The translations under genes and the position numbers were made by a program. From assembly GCA_031417525.1 (NCBI GenBank), contig JANOVT010000024.1, positions 1-14,279 on the forward strand: 14,279 nt of DNA, given 5' to 3'. The first letter of the stretch is position 1. Each line of letters opens with the position of its first letter. Below are positions 1-7,835 of the stretch, one piece after another. A model generated the notes under the pieces. That model was not told the origin of the DNA. It saw only the letters and a program-made list of their open reading frames with translations, and did no database searches. The DNA is from JAIBBG01 sp031417525 (GTDB lineage: Bacteria; Bacteroidota; Bacteroidia; Flavobacteriales_D; Sanyastnellaceae).

Positions 1-1
1 T

Positions 2-727
2 ACAGATGAAGGAAAAATAACCGTAAGTATTCGCATGCTGAAAGAAGAGACTGACAGTGTAGCCATAGAATTCTCAGTAATAGATACAGGGATCGGGATT
101 CCTGAAATTAAACTGGAACATATTTTTGACGACTTTCAACAAGCAACTGACGAAACCTCTAGGTTACACGGAGGAACAGGCTTAAGACTTTCTATCGTTA
201 AGAAATTTGTGGAACTGCAGGGTGGAACCCTCATTGTAAACAGTAAACCGGGAAAAGGGTCCACCTTTGGTTTTGCTTTGAATTTTAAAAAGGCGGTTGC
301 AGAAACAACTGAAATAACACAAGCTGATAAGGGAATGGAATTAGCCGAGAGAATTGATAACATACGGGTATTGGTTGCGGAGGACATGCCATTGAATCAA
401 CTTTTAATAAAAATAATATTAGAAGATTTTGGCTTTCATGTGGATATTGCAGGAAATGGAAACATTGCTATCGAAAAGCTGCAAGAAAATAAGTATGATA
501 TTATTCTGATGGATCTGCAAATGCCTGAGCTGAATGGCTTTGAAGTCACGGAGCATATTCGCAGCAAAATGAATTCTCAAATCCCCATCATTGCCCTTAC
601 AGCAGATGTTACAACAGTTGATGCTGAAAAATGCAAAGCAGTAGGCATGAATGATTATATCTCCAAACCCATTGATGAAATATTATTACATGGTAAAATC
701 ACTGAGTGTTTAAAAAAAACCAATTGA
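2..727 (+). CDS. Hybrid sensor histidine kinase, C-terminal fragment (HATPase end + receiver domain)
   Basis: The reading frame is open from base 2, so the gene begins upstream of the window; the first in-frame Met (35) is internal. The visible 241 residues start in the HATPase_c domain (TDEGKI, then the G1 box DTGIGIP, an F-box-like EHIFDDF stretch and the G2 box GGTGLRLSIV). A CheY-like receiver domain follows from about base 365. It has the acidic pair ED (AEDMPLNQ), the phospho-acceptor Asp in LMDLQMPELNG (codon 512-514), the conserved Thr/Ala in ALTADV and Lys in SKP. The protein would autophosphorylate on a His upstream of the window and pass phosphate to its own receiver. No DNA-binding or Hpt domain follows the receiver. 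An oddity: the G2 box reads GLRL where GLGL is usual (codon 185-187, AGA instead of GGA). Domain identity is secure; sensor input and target are unknown. Confidence 0.93.
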   Translation, partial: TDEGKITVSIRMLKEETDSVAIEFSVIDTGIGIPEIKLEHIFDDFQQATDETSRLHGGTGLRLSIVKKFVELQGGTLIVNSKPGKGSTFGFALNFKKAVAETTEITQADKGMELAERIDNIRVLVAEDMPLNQLLIKIILEDFGFHVDIAGNGNIAIEKLQENKYDIILMDLQMPELNGFEVTEHIRSKMNSQIPIIALTADVTTVDAEKCKAVGMNDYISKPIDEILLHGKITECLKKTN

Positions 728-744
728 TCAGGTTTGCCTTGCAC

Positions 745-761
745 CAAAGAATGATTCTTTG
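745..761 (+). terminator. Short palindrome 18 bases after kinase stop
   Basis: The arms CAAAGAA and TTCTTTG flank a TGA loop. The 7-bp stem begins just after the kinase stop codon and could end that transcript. It is followed by an A-rich run rather than T residues, so it is not a classic intrinsic terminator. Confidence 0.3.
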
Positions 762-897
762 AAAAAATAATCGTCGATTCAGAACAAATTGAAATTCCAT
801 AAAATGTCTTGGCCAACAAGCTTAGACTCATCAGATCGGTAAGTGGCTCGTTTTAATCCGTGCTCTGAAATGAAGTCTGCAACACTTCAAAACAAAG

Positions 898-920
898 CGA
901 AGAACTTTATGAATTCTTCG
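898..920. repeat. Inverted repeat in convergent spacer
   Basis: The arms CGAAGAA (898-904) and TTCTTCG (914-920) have a 9-base loop, and the stem can extend outward by a G-U and two A-T pairs. It may serve as a terminator or processing stem for the kinase transcript. No clear T-tract follows. Confidence 0.35.
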
Positions 921-1183
921 TTTGAAATTCCTTAGAGGAGTATTATTTCTTGATTCCGCTGGCTACCCACTGAAAACGGTTGGACGTTGACCCTGATTTT
1001 ACACCGGCGATGAAGGAAAGCAGCAACCCGCAGCCCATTCGCATCGAACATCATCACAATAAACATCTCCGCCATCGGCCTTGCTAATTCATCATCGCTG
1101 TGCGAATGCATTTGCGGAATCTCTCTCTCTTTCAATCCCGACCAACATTCGTCATTTCAAACTCCAAGAATAAGCTCGTCCCT

Positions 1184-1278
1184 CTCAAACCTCACACTCA
1201 CACTCACACTGAGAGTGAGTGTGAGATTTGAGGAAGTGGCTGAATTGCGGTCTTCCATTCACACTCACATTTATTTTT
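1184..1278. terminator. CTCACA-repeat hairpin system, possible bidirectional terminator
   Basis: Three tandem CTCACA units (1191-1208) include CTCACACTCAC (1191-1201), which pairs with GTGAGTGTGAG (1215-1225). Outer CTCAAA (1184-1189) pairs with TTTGAG (1227-1232). The same central arm (1215-1224) can instead pair with TCACACTCAC at 1259-1268. That alternative stem is helped by inner GGAAG/CTTCC pairing (1232-1236 with 1252-1256) and is followed by ATTTATTTTTT (1269-1278), which resembles an intrinsic terminator on the plus strand. It lies about 50 bases beyond the stop codon of the convergent TonB receptor. Termination is an inference from position and pairing. Confidence 0.45.
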
Positions 1279-1330
1279 TGTGGCTTCAGTCAACTTGCGT
1301 TTCTCGCTGCTTACCGATACGACTCCACTT

Positions 1331-3691
1331 CTAAAACTCAAGCTTATAGCTTAACACTGGAAGTAAAGGCAACTGATAAGAAGTCTTCAATGTACCGCTT
1401 TCAGCTTCGAAATAAGTTCCATACACATTTTTGTAATTGATCGCATTCAACAAATCAAGAGCAAGCGTCGAGGTTGTATTTTTATGATTCGTGCGCAAAC
1501 TCACTTTCAAATCGATTCTGAGATAATCCGGTTTTCTCGCTTCGAATGTTTTGTCGTCATACAATACAGTCTCACCTTTCGCAACAGACGCTTCCAGATT
1601 GATGGGTGTCTCACGCATGCCGCCTGTATAAGTCGTTCGCATGTTAATGCCCAACGTTTTTTGTTTCTCGGCTTTTTTCCCTACTGACCATTCCTTTCCG
1701 GCAGTGAAGGCCAATGCGTAATTTGCATTGAACCTCGTATTGCGCCATACTCCATCCTGTGCCGTGTATTCAGAATTATAAATAGAAGTCGAGAGCAAGA
1801 AGTACATATTATTATGCGTGAATTGCTCCAAAGTGATTTCTGCACCGTAGTTCTTGCCTTTACCGGTATTCGTCAATTTGCCAATGTCGTCGTCCTCAGA
1901 TCCATTCAAAGTCGAAAACGTGCTGCCACTGTCCACAGAAATGGCAATGTCATAAAGTGACTGATAATACAATTCCGTTTTGAAATTGATGTGATCGGTC
2001 AGGAGTCTTTCGTATCCTACTACAAAATGATGTGCTTTGTTGAAGCCTAAAGATTGATTTGGCTTATACCATGCTCCCTGATCATTCTGCACAACAACAT
2101 GATAAACTGCAGTAGGCTGCATCTGGCTGTGTAAACCATATCCCAAACTAAATGCTTGTTTCTGATTCAACTGATATCTGGCAGAAACTCTTGGCTCCAT
2201 TGAAACTGCACCATTATCTGGAATGGCCAAAACGTGAACACCCGAGTTGAGAGTCAAGTTTTCATTCACTCTGAACTTCCATTGTGCGAAAGTTTGAATA
2301 GTATTAGTGCTTCCATTTGCTGATAAAACGGTTTCATATAAATCGGAGTCTGTGTTCAATACTTTTTTGTTGGCCTTAAAACCATAGTTGTTCAGATAAA
2401 ATCCGGTGCGAATGCTGTGGCGTGCATTAAACTTATGATTCAGAATAGACGACACCATCACACGTCCTTTCGAATCAGATTCTTCATAATCGCGTCGACC
2501 TTTGAATTGAGTATCCAACTTCTCCTGATAGTATCCGATGTCATTACCGGAATGCACCACGGAAGATTGAAGATATGTATCCTCTCCGAGATTGATGATG
2601 TGTTTCAAACCCGTGGCACCAGTGTTTGAGAAATAACGACTATCATATCGCTGCCAGTTGTATTCCCACTTCATTGTGTCTCGTTTTGCTTTATCGACCT
2701 GGTCGCTCAATCCACCGAATCCATACAATTCAAAACTTCCAAATCTTTTTGTGGGCAGAAAAAAGTTGTAGGACACATCCTGGAAGTTCGTTACGGCATC
2801 GCCGATGGGAACGCCGATTTTTCCCAGCACAGACAAAGTAGAATAGCGGTAATTGACCAGATAAGAACCTCCGTATCCCTTTTTAAAAGGACCTTCCACA
2901 GCAGCGTCCAGACCCATCACTCCGGCTTGCAGAGTGTACTCCCGTTTTTCATTGTTGCCTTTGCGCAGTCGGAGATCAAACACACCCGACAATGCATTGC
3001 CGTATTCAGCAGGAAAAGCACCGGTGAAAAAATCTGAGTTACTTAATGTCTGAGCACTCAATATTGAAATACCTCCACCCGAAGAAGACGGATTTGCAAA
3101 GTGATTTGGATTCGGAATGTCGGCTCCTTCCATTCTCCAGAGCAGGCCATAAGGTGAATTCCCTCTGATCGAAATTTTGTTGTTACCATCATCACCACTT
3201 ACCACGCCGGCGAAGGATGTCGCCATTCTGGACGGATCATTCACGGCAGCCGCAAATTTCTGAGTTTCTTCTACGCTAAAAGTTCTTGCGCTCACACCAG
3301 CCATTGAATTGAGGGGTTTGTTTTTGTCTCTGTCCGCAGAAATGGTCACTTCGGAAACTTGAGAAAGTTCTTCTTCCAGCGCAATATTCATGATCAACTC
3401 TTTTCCTGAATTAACCAAAACATTCGACATCGATATTGTTTTATAGCCTAACATGGTCACCACAATGGTTCGACGGCCAATGGGCACATTGGTCAATTTA
3501 AAATTGCCATTTTCATCAGAAGCACATCCAATAATAGGATCTGTTTCGGCAACAATAGCAATGGCGCCAATCAATGGTTCGTTGGAAACTTTGTCGTTGA
3601 TGGTGCCTCGTACCGTTTGAGTAAATTCCTGACTATGCAAGCTCAATCCCGAAATTAAGATTTGAATTGATAAGAGAAAACGAATGTTCAT
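1331..3691 (-). CDS. TonB-dependent outer-membrane receptor with carboxypeptidase-regulatory-like domain
   Basis: This 786-residue outer-membrane receptor probably imports an unidentified ligand using TonB energy. It starts with a signal peptide (MNIRFLLSIQILISGLSLHS, cleavage near SQ). A CarboxypepD_reg-like/CNA-B beta-sandwich follows at about residues 25-107 (VRGTINDKVSNEPLIGA, then GNFKLTNVPIGRRTI and MLGYKTI). The plug is at about 125-245, with the ISIRGNSPYGLLWRMEGADIP stretch typical of this Bacteroidota group and the PAEYGNALSGVFDL motif. The rest is aromatic-rich beta-barrel ending in YKLEF, a terminal Phe as in many barrels. It is shorter than SusC proteins (usually about 1000 residues) and no susD gene adjoins it, so glycan import is not implied. 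The ATG at 3691 gives a clean signal peptide. The neighbouring protease is divergent, so no operon is visible. The family is certain; the substrate is unknown. Confidence 0.93.
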   Translation of the reverse strand: MNIRFLLSIQILISGLSLHSQEFTQTVRGTINDKVSNEPLIGAIAIVAETDPIIGCASDENGNFKLTNVPIGRRTIVVTMLGYKTISMSNVLVNSGKELIMNIALEEELSQVSEVTISADRDKNKPLNSMAGVSARTFSVEETQKFAAAVNDPSRMATSFAGVVSGDDGNNKISIRGNSPYGLLWRMEGADIPNPNHFANPSSSGGGISILSAQTLSNSDFFTGAFPAEYGNALSGVFDLRLRKGNNEKREYTLQAGVMGLDAAVEGPFKKGYGGSYLVNYRYSTLSVLGKIGVPIGDAVTNFQDVSYNFFLPTKRFGSFELYGFGGLSDQVDKAKRDTMKWEYNWQRYDSRYFSNTGATGLKHIINLGEDTYLQSSVVHSGNDIGYYQEKLDTQFKGRRDYEESDSKGRVMVSSILNHKFNARHSIRTGFYLNNYGFKANKKVLNTDSDLYETVLSANGSTNTIQTFAQWKFRVNENLTLNSGVHVLAIPDNGAVSMEPRVSARYQLNQKQAFSLGYGLHSQMQPTAVYHVVVQNDQGAWYKPNQSLGFNKAHHFVVGYERLLTDHINFKTELYYQSLYDIAISVDSGSTFSTLNGSEDDDIGKLTNTGKGKNYGAEITLEQFTHNNMYFLLSTSIYNSEYTAQDGVWRNTRFNANYALAFTAGKEWSVGKKAEKQKTLGINMRTTYTGGMRETPINLEASVAKGETVLYDDKTFEARKPDYLRIDLKVSLRTNHKNTTSTLALDLLNAINYKNVYGTYFEAESGTLKTSYQLPLLPVLSYKLEF

Positions 3692-3997
3692 AGTGGTTGA
3701 TTTTATTTCTAGACAACGATCTCATAAATCACCCCTATGCCAACGAGTAAAAATTTAAGTGGTTGCTTCGGGACATCGTCACGACTACCCAGCCAACAAA
3801 CGATTTCATCATGAAATCACATATGAAATCAGAAAGTACAATCAGCGCTTCTCGGAAATCCCTCCTCTTTCTCGTTCCCTTTCTCACACTGTTGAGCTCT
3901 CCTCTTTCTCTTTCTCTTTCTCTTTCTCACTCCGATCCAAATCTCTATCTTAGCGGAGTATGTTCCTCATTTATAGATCGGACACACGCAGGTTGAT
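3692..3997. promoter_or_regulatory. Divergent spacer between TonB receptor and S8 protease
   Basis: This 306-base region must carry promoters for both flanking genes. On the plus strand TATCTTAG (3946-3953) matches the Bacteroidota -7 consensus TAnnTTTG at all but one position and lies 44 bases before the protease ATG. I see no well-spaced TTTG -33 element for it. A pyrimidine hexanucleotide repeat lies just upstream (3903-3928). A short open frame at 3811-3996 ends one base before the protease start; it is discussed as a finding and not called as a gene. Confidence 0.4.
3903..3928 (+). repeat. TTTCTC hexanucleotide tandem repeat
   Basis: Four perfect TTTCTC units (3905-3928), preceded by a partial TC, sit in a longer pyrimidine-rich tract (about 3862-3932). 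The tract lies 70 bases upstream of the secreted protease, just before a weak -7-like element. Confidence 0.85.
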
Positions 3998-5671
3998 ATG
4001 CTGAAAAAACTATTTGTTTTCTATTCACTTTTACTCGTTTGGAATCAATTGTCAGGACAAACAGCGCCAGGCAAATACTGGGTGCACTTCACCGATAAAA
4101 AAAATTCCGCTTATTCTATCAATAATCCATCCGCCTACTTATCTCAAGAATCCATTGACCGCCGACAAAAATTCTCACTCGGTTTTGACGAAAGAGATTT
4201 GCCGGTTAATGAAACGTATGTCGATGCCGTTCTGGATGTGTGCAATTGTTCCATTCACAATCGAAGTAAATGGTTCAATGCGATTACAATCGCAACGAAT
4301 GATTCTTCTGCATTGGCGGCCATTTCTGCTCTGCCATTTGTTTCAGAATTACGCACAGTTCATCTGCTTCAAAGTGATCCGGAATTTGTCCATGAAAAAT
4401 TTGAGCGATCAGATACACAAGATGAAACTGCTTCACTTATAAATAACTGTGACACACTCCAGGAATATGGTCCTTCCTTTCGTCAAATCTCCATGTTGAA
4501 TGGCCACTTGTTGCATGCACTCAATTATACCGGAGCAGGTATTGACATTGCGCAACTGGATGCCGGGTGGAACCGAACTGATAGTCTTCCGGCGTTTGAT
4601 AAAATCCGGGATGAAGGTCGAATCAAAATGACGAAAGATTTTGTTTACGGACAAAGTGTTTATGATCGTTCAACACATGGAACTTTTGTATTGAGTACCA
4701 TGGTAGGTATCATTCAGGATTCATTGAAAGGCACCGCACCTGATGCGAATTATTTTCTATTCCGCACAGAAGATCCTGCATCAGAAAATATTGTCGAAGA
4801 AGATAATTGGGTGGCTGCAGCAGAATTGTGTGACAGTCTCGGCATCGACATTATCAATTCCAGTCTTGGCTATTCTCAATTTGAATTAGCCGACAACAAC
4901 CATACTTATGCGGACATGGACGGCAATACCACTCGCTGCACTATTGCGGCAGATATCGCTGCAGAAAAAGGAATATTGGTGGTGAACAGTGCCGGAAATT
5001 CCGGAAATAATTCGTGGCATTATCTCACCGCACCTTCTGATGGCGACAGCGTGCTTTGTGTAGGTGCCGTGGACGCGAATATGCATCATGCATTTTTCAG
5101 CAGTTACGGACCTTCATCGGATAGCGATGTAAAACCGGATGTGGTGACCATGGGTCAGGCGACGGTATATGCTGCTTTAGATTCAACCATTAATACCGGC
5201 AATGGCACTTCGTTTAGTTCGCCTATTATGGCCGGTATGGCAGCATGTCTGATGCAAGCCTTTCCGGATAAATCAAACATGGATATTCTGCACGCCATTC
5301 GCGAAAGTGCGAGTCGTTATCATTCACCTACCGACTCATTGGGCTATGGAATACCCGATATGTTGAAAGCATTTATAATACTCGGAGGAAATCAACCGGC
5401 AATAGAAGGTGATCTAGAAGCAATGTTGTTTCCGAATCCATGCATTGATCATTTGAAAATCATTCTATTCAATGATGAATATTGTAATGTGAGCTATGAA
5501 ATTTACGATGCCTCCGGAAGACGTATTTATGAAAATTCAGGTGTGCTGCCTTCCGGAAATCAAGCCGTATTGCGCGTTGAGGAGATCATTCCATCTCTGT
5601 CGAGCGGTTCTTATACTTTGCATTTGAGTCGCGCAGGAAGACATAGCGTTATTCATTTTCAAAAGATTTGA
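3998..5671 (+). CDS. Secreted subtilisin-like serine protease (S8) with T9SS C-terminal sorting domain
   Basis: This is a 557-residue exported peptidase. Residues 1-20 form a Sec signal peptide ending in SGQ. Residues 24-150 resemble the N-terminal region of Bacteroidota S8 proteases (GKYWVHFTDKKNSAYS, IDRRQKF), probably a pro-region. The catalytic triad is complete: Asp188 in AQLDAG, His227 in STHGTF and Ser405 in GNGTSFSSP. Asn334 in NSAGNSGNN is the likely oxyanion residue. From about 476 a type A T9SS sorting domain runs to the end (LFPNPCIDHL, YDASGRRI, LSSGSYTLHL). This predicts transfer across the outer membrane by the Por system, with release or surface attachment. The ATG at 3998 gives the signal peptide directly. 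It stands alone on its strand, with a convergent FTCD gene downstream. The natural substrate is unknown. Confidence 0.95.
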   Translation: MLKKLFVFYSLLLVWNQLSGQTAPGKYWVHFTDKKNSAYSINNPSAYLSQESIDRRQKFSLGFDERDLPVNETYVDAVLDVCNCSIHNRSKWFNAITIATNDSSALAAISALPFVSELRTVHLLQSDPEFVHEKFERSDTQDETASLINNCDTLQEYGPSFRQISMLNGHLLHALNYTGAGIDIAQLDAGWNRTDSLPAFDKIRDEGRIKMTKDFVYGQSVYDRSTHGTFVLSTMVGIIQDSLKGTAPDANYFLFRTEDPASENIVEEDNWVAAAELCDSLGIDIINSSLGYSQFELADNNHTYADMDGNTTRCTIAADIAAEKGILVVNSAGNSGNNSWHYLTAPSDGDSVLCVGAVDANMHHAFFSSYGPSSDSDVKPDVVTMGQATVYAALDSTINTGNGTSFSSPIMAGMAACLMQAFPDKSNMDILHAIRESASRYHSPTDSLGYGIPDMLKAFIILGGNQPAIEGDLEAMLFPNPCIDHLKIILFNDEYCNVSYEIYDASGRRIYENSGVLPSGNQAVLRVEEIIPSLSSGSYTLHLSRAGRHSVIHFQKI

Positions 5672-5924
5672 ATGTGCTATCTCTGAAAATTGCATTCAAC
5701 GTCCTTCTTAGGAACTACTAGTTATGTAGAGAGCTCATGAAACCACAAAGAGCGCAAAAAAATTTCACACAAAGAGCACAAAACTTAATGCGCGTTATAC
5801 AGGCAAAGTGGAATTCCAGATGTTGCCAGCCACAAATAGTCAAATCGAAAATTGAAAATTTTGTGTGCTTTGTGTGAAATTTCTTTGTGCCCTTTGCGGT
5901 TAAATGTTCATCCACCGCAATGCT
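5672..5924. other. Spacer between convergent protease and FTCD genes
   Basis: There is no gene here. Most of the spacer is the inverted-repeat element at 5740-5902. The short frames that cross it are translations of the repeat. Confidence 0.7.
5740..5902. repeat. Intergenic inverted-repeat element, copy A
   Basis: Arms of 45 bases (5740-5784 and 5858-5902) are inverted copies with roughly 80% identity. They share the core AAATTTCACACAAAG and flanking CAAAG/GCAC words and enclose about 73 bases. The right arm ends 22 bases after the FTCD stop and the left arm lies about 70 bases after the protease stop. The element therefore sits exactly between two convergent transcripts and could fold to a long hairpin in either RNA. 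Its arms match those of copies B (11366-11550) and C (8555-8645). It codes for no transposase. Confidence 0.8.
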
Positions 5925-7634
5925 CTATTTCGAATTCTGCTTCTCGATAAAAGCCGCAATCGCATTTCGAATATTCAACTCGATTGCTTCAGCTTTCTTC
6001 TCCAATTCACTTGCCTTATTGATCATATCAGTTGTAAACACTTTGTCTTTAATGCCACTTGCATTGATCCTTACATTCATGACAGCGCCGATCACTGCAG
6101 TGCGAGCACAGAGCGCACCCACGCCCGCATCCGTGATGGAGTTGGGATTTCCGATCTCCACCATTTTACCGATCACTTCCATACTTGCAAGTGCTGTTTC
6201 TGCTGTTTTAAATGGAATCTCCATCGCGTACTTGGAAGTGACTTCAATTGCATGACTTCTTACCGCTTTTTCTTCCTCGGTATTTTTTGGCAAACCAAAA
6301 GCCTCCATGATTTTATTAAAAGCAAGTGTATCCTCATCGACTAAAAAAAGCAGTTGACGTTGAAACTCCATTCCTTTCACTGCCCATTCTGAAAACTCTG
6401 ACCAACGATCGTCCCAACCTTTTTTATGAGAAGATAAATTTGCCACCATGGTCCCGAGTGAAGCACCTAACGCACCCACATAAGCGCTAATACTTCCGCC
6501 ACCGGGAGCAGGCGATTCACTAGAAGTCTCAGAAGCAAAATCACGCAAATTCAAATCAACGAGTTTTTTGCTAGCATTTAATTTTCGGTCAATGATATAT
6601 TCAATAATTTTTTCTTCCGGTTTAAAAGGCGCCAGATCATCAAGCCCCAATGACTTGATGGCAATCTTCATTTTTTCTTTTTCCGAAATTCCGAGCGAAC
6701 GTTCCTGCTTCTTCAAAAAATAATCCGCCGCATCGAGCATGGATTGTCTTGGAATCAGACCGACCAATTCCGAACCAGTAACACGGATTCCTCTTGCTTC
6801 TGATTTCCGACAAGATTCTTCAAAAGCAACATGCACCGGAGTGATATTGATATTGGTGAGGTTCAATGAAAGTTGAGCGATGCCATATTCTTCAATGTAC
6901 CATCCAATTCCTTTCACTGACTTCAATGTTCCCGGCTGACGTTTTGGTTCTCCCGAATCATCCAGAATAGGCTTATTGGTTTTATCATCTGTCAGCACAC
7001 GACCGGCCTCACGAATATCAAATGCAATCGCATTAGCTCTTCTGGTGGAAGTGGTATTCAGATTCACATTGTAAGCTACGAGAAAATCGCGGGCGCCGAT
7101 GGTGGTGATACCAGAGCGACGAACGTCATCATTCACTTTATCCGGACCAAAATCAGGTTTCCATTCTTTGGTGGTGATTTTTTCCAGCGCTTCGTATTCG
7201 CCTTTTCTGCAATTCGCAAGATTTTTTCTTTCATCTGTCCGTGCAGCGTATTCATAAAAATAACCTGGAATGCCCAGCTCCTTGCCTACTCTTTCGCCCA
7301 ACCTGTGCGCAAGTGCGATGCATTCTTCACTTGTGACGCCGCTGATCGGCACTAATGGGCAAACATCGGTTGCTCCTTGTCGCGGATGCTCCCCTTTGTG
7401 AGAGCGCATGTCAATCAGTTCAGCAGCTTTTTTGATCAATTGAAATGCTGCTTCTATGACTGCCTCGGGTTCACCGGCAAAAGTGATAACAGTGCGATTG
7501 GTGCTGGCACCTGGATCGACCTCCAGAAGCATAACTCCCGGCACAGTTTCCACGACAGACGCGATGGCATTGATTTTATTTTTATCTCTTCCTTCCGAAA
7601 TATTGGGGATGCATTCTATGATACGTTGGCTCAT
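5925..7634 (-). CDS. ftcD: Bifunctional glutamate formimidoyltransferase / formimidoyl-THF cyclodeaminase
   Basis: This cytoplasmic 569-residue enzyme covers the last step of histidine degradation. It moves the formimino group of N-formimino-glutamate to tetrahydrofolate, then deaminates it cyclically to 5,10-methenyl-THF and ammonia. The transferase half (about 1-345) shows CIPNISEGRD, DPGASTNRTV and MRSHKGEHPRQGATDVCP; His83 aligns with catalytic His82 of the mammalian enzyme. The cyclodeaminase half (about 358-569) begins with the SPAPGGGSISA motif (376-381). The domain order is that of mammalian FTCD (541 residues). The extra length includes an insertion at about 212-236 and a few C-terminal residues. 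The ATG at 7634 gives the canonical N-terminus. The pathway's preceding enzyme, HutI, is about 1.6 kb away on the same strand. The gene is convergent with the protease and divergent from the SIMPL gene. Confidence 0.96.
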   Translation of the reverse strand: MSQRIIECIPNISEGRDKNKINAIASVVETVPGVMLLEVDPGASTNRTVITFAGEPEAVIEAAFQLIKKAAELIDMRSHKGEHPRQGATDVCPLVPISGVTSEECIALAHRLGERVGKELGIPGYFYEYAARTDERKNLANCRKGEYEALEKITTKEWKPDFGPDKVNDDVRRSGITTIGARDFLVAYNVNLNTTSTRRANAIAFDIREAGRVLTDDKTNKPILDDSGEPKRQPGTLKSVKGIGWYIEEYGIAQLSLNLTNINITPVHVAFEESCRKSEARGIRVTGSELVGLIPRQSMLDAADYFLKKQERSLGISEKEKMKIAIKSLGLDDLAPFKPEEKIIEYIIDRKLNASKKLVDLNLRDFASETSSESPAPGGGSISAYVGALGASLGTMVANLSSHKKGWDDRWSEFSEWAVKGMEFQRQLLFLVDEDTLAFNKIMEAFGLPKNTEEEKAVRSHAIEVTSKYAMEIPFKTAETALASMEVIGKMVEIGNPNSITDAGVGALCARTAVIGAVMNVRINASGIKDKVFTTDMINKASELEKKAEAIELNIRNAIAAFIEKQNSK

Positions 7635-7835
7635 CAGATGGTATTTGTAGTTGATTGTATAAAATCCAGCATCAGCAAGTAAATCAAGTGATGGCGGATG
7701 AATTTCCTGATGGCGAAATTAAGAGCAATCGAAGCATGATGAAAAATCTCCGCTGAATTGATGTTCGCAAGACTCTTTTCGCTCAAATTTGCGCACTACG
7801 ATTTCCTGAATCAAAACAAACAACACGAACGCACT
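7635..7835. promoter_or_regulatory. Divergent promoter spacer, FTCD / SIMPL protein
   Basis: About 200 bases separate the two divergent start codons, so promoters for both genes should lie here. On the FTCD strand TAATTTCG (7721-7714) matches the TAnnTTTG -7 pattern in all but one position. I see no convincing -33 partner, nor a good element for the SIMPL gene. In-frame starts at 7758 (TTG) and 7761 (ATG) exist for the SIMPL gene but lie ahead of its signal peptide. Confidence 0.35.

Larger units (their letters stand above)
728..1330. other. Gene-poor spacer between convergent kinase and TonB receptor genes
   Basis: I find no convincing gene here. It separates the 3' ends of two convergent genes. 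It holds a small palindrome just after the kinase stop (745-761), a second hairpin (898-920) and a CTCACA-repeat hairpin system (1184-1278), each listed separately. A 67-codon minus-strand frame (932-1135) is open and somewhat GC-richer than its surroundings. It has no recognisable domain, so I do not call it a gene. Confidence 0.6.

Noticed and set aside
1191..1225. Repeated CTCACA units as a CRISPR array
   Set aside because: The units are 6-base tandem copies with no spacers and form hairpins, so it is a simple repeat and not CRISPR.
1331..3691. TonB receptor as a SusC-type glycan importer
   Set aside because: It is shorter than usual SusC proteins and has no SusD neighbour or glycoside hydrolases nearby.
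4014..4442. 142-codon plus-strand frame
   Set aside because: It is a shifted frame within the S8 protease; the protease frame carries the signal peptide and the full catalytic triad.
5718..5915. Minus-strand 65-codon frame across repeat copy A
   Set aside because: It is entirely the translated inverted repeat (FHTKHTK and CALCVKFFCALC are the two arms), so it is not evidence of a protein.
5887..6344. Two plus-strand frames of 122 and 146 codons
   Set aside because: They are antisense to the well-supported FTCD cyclodeaminase domain and begin in the adjacent repeat.
7758..7835. N-terminal extension of the SIMPL protein from the upstream TTG/ATG
   Set aside because: It would bury the signal peptide behind 26 residues; the ATG at 7836 starts it exactly.
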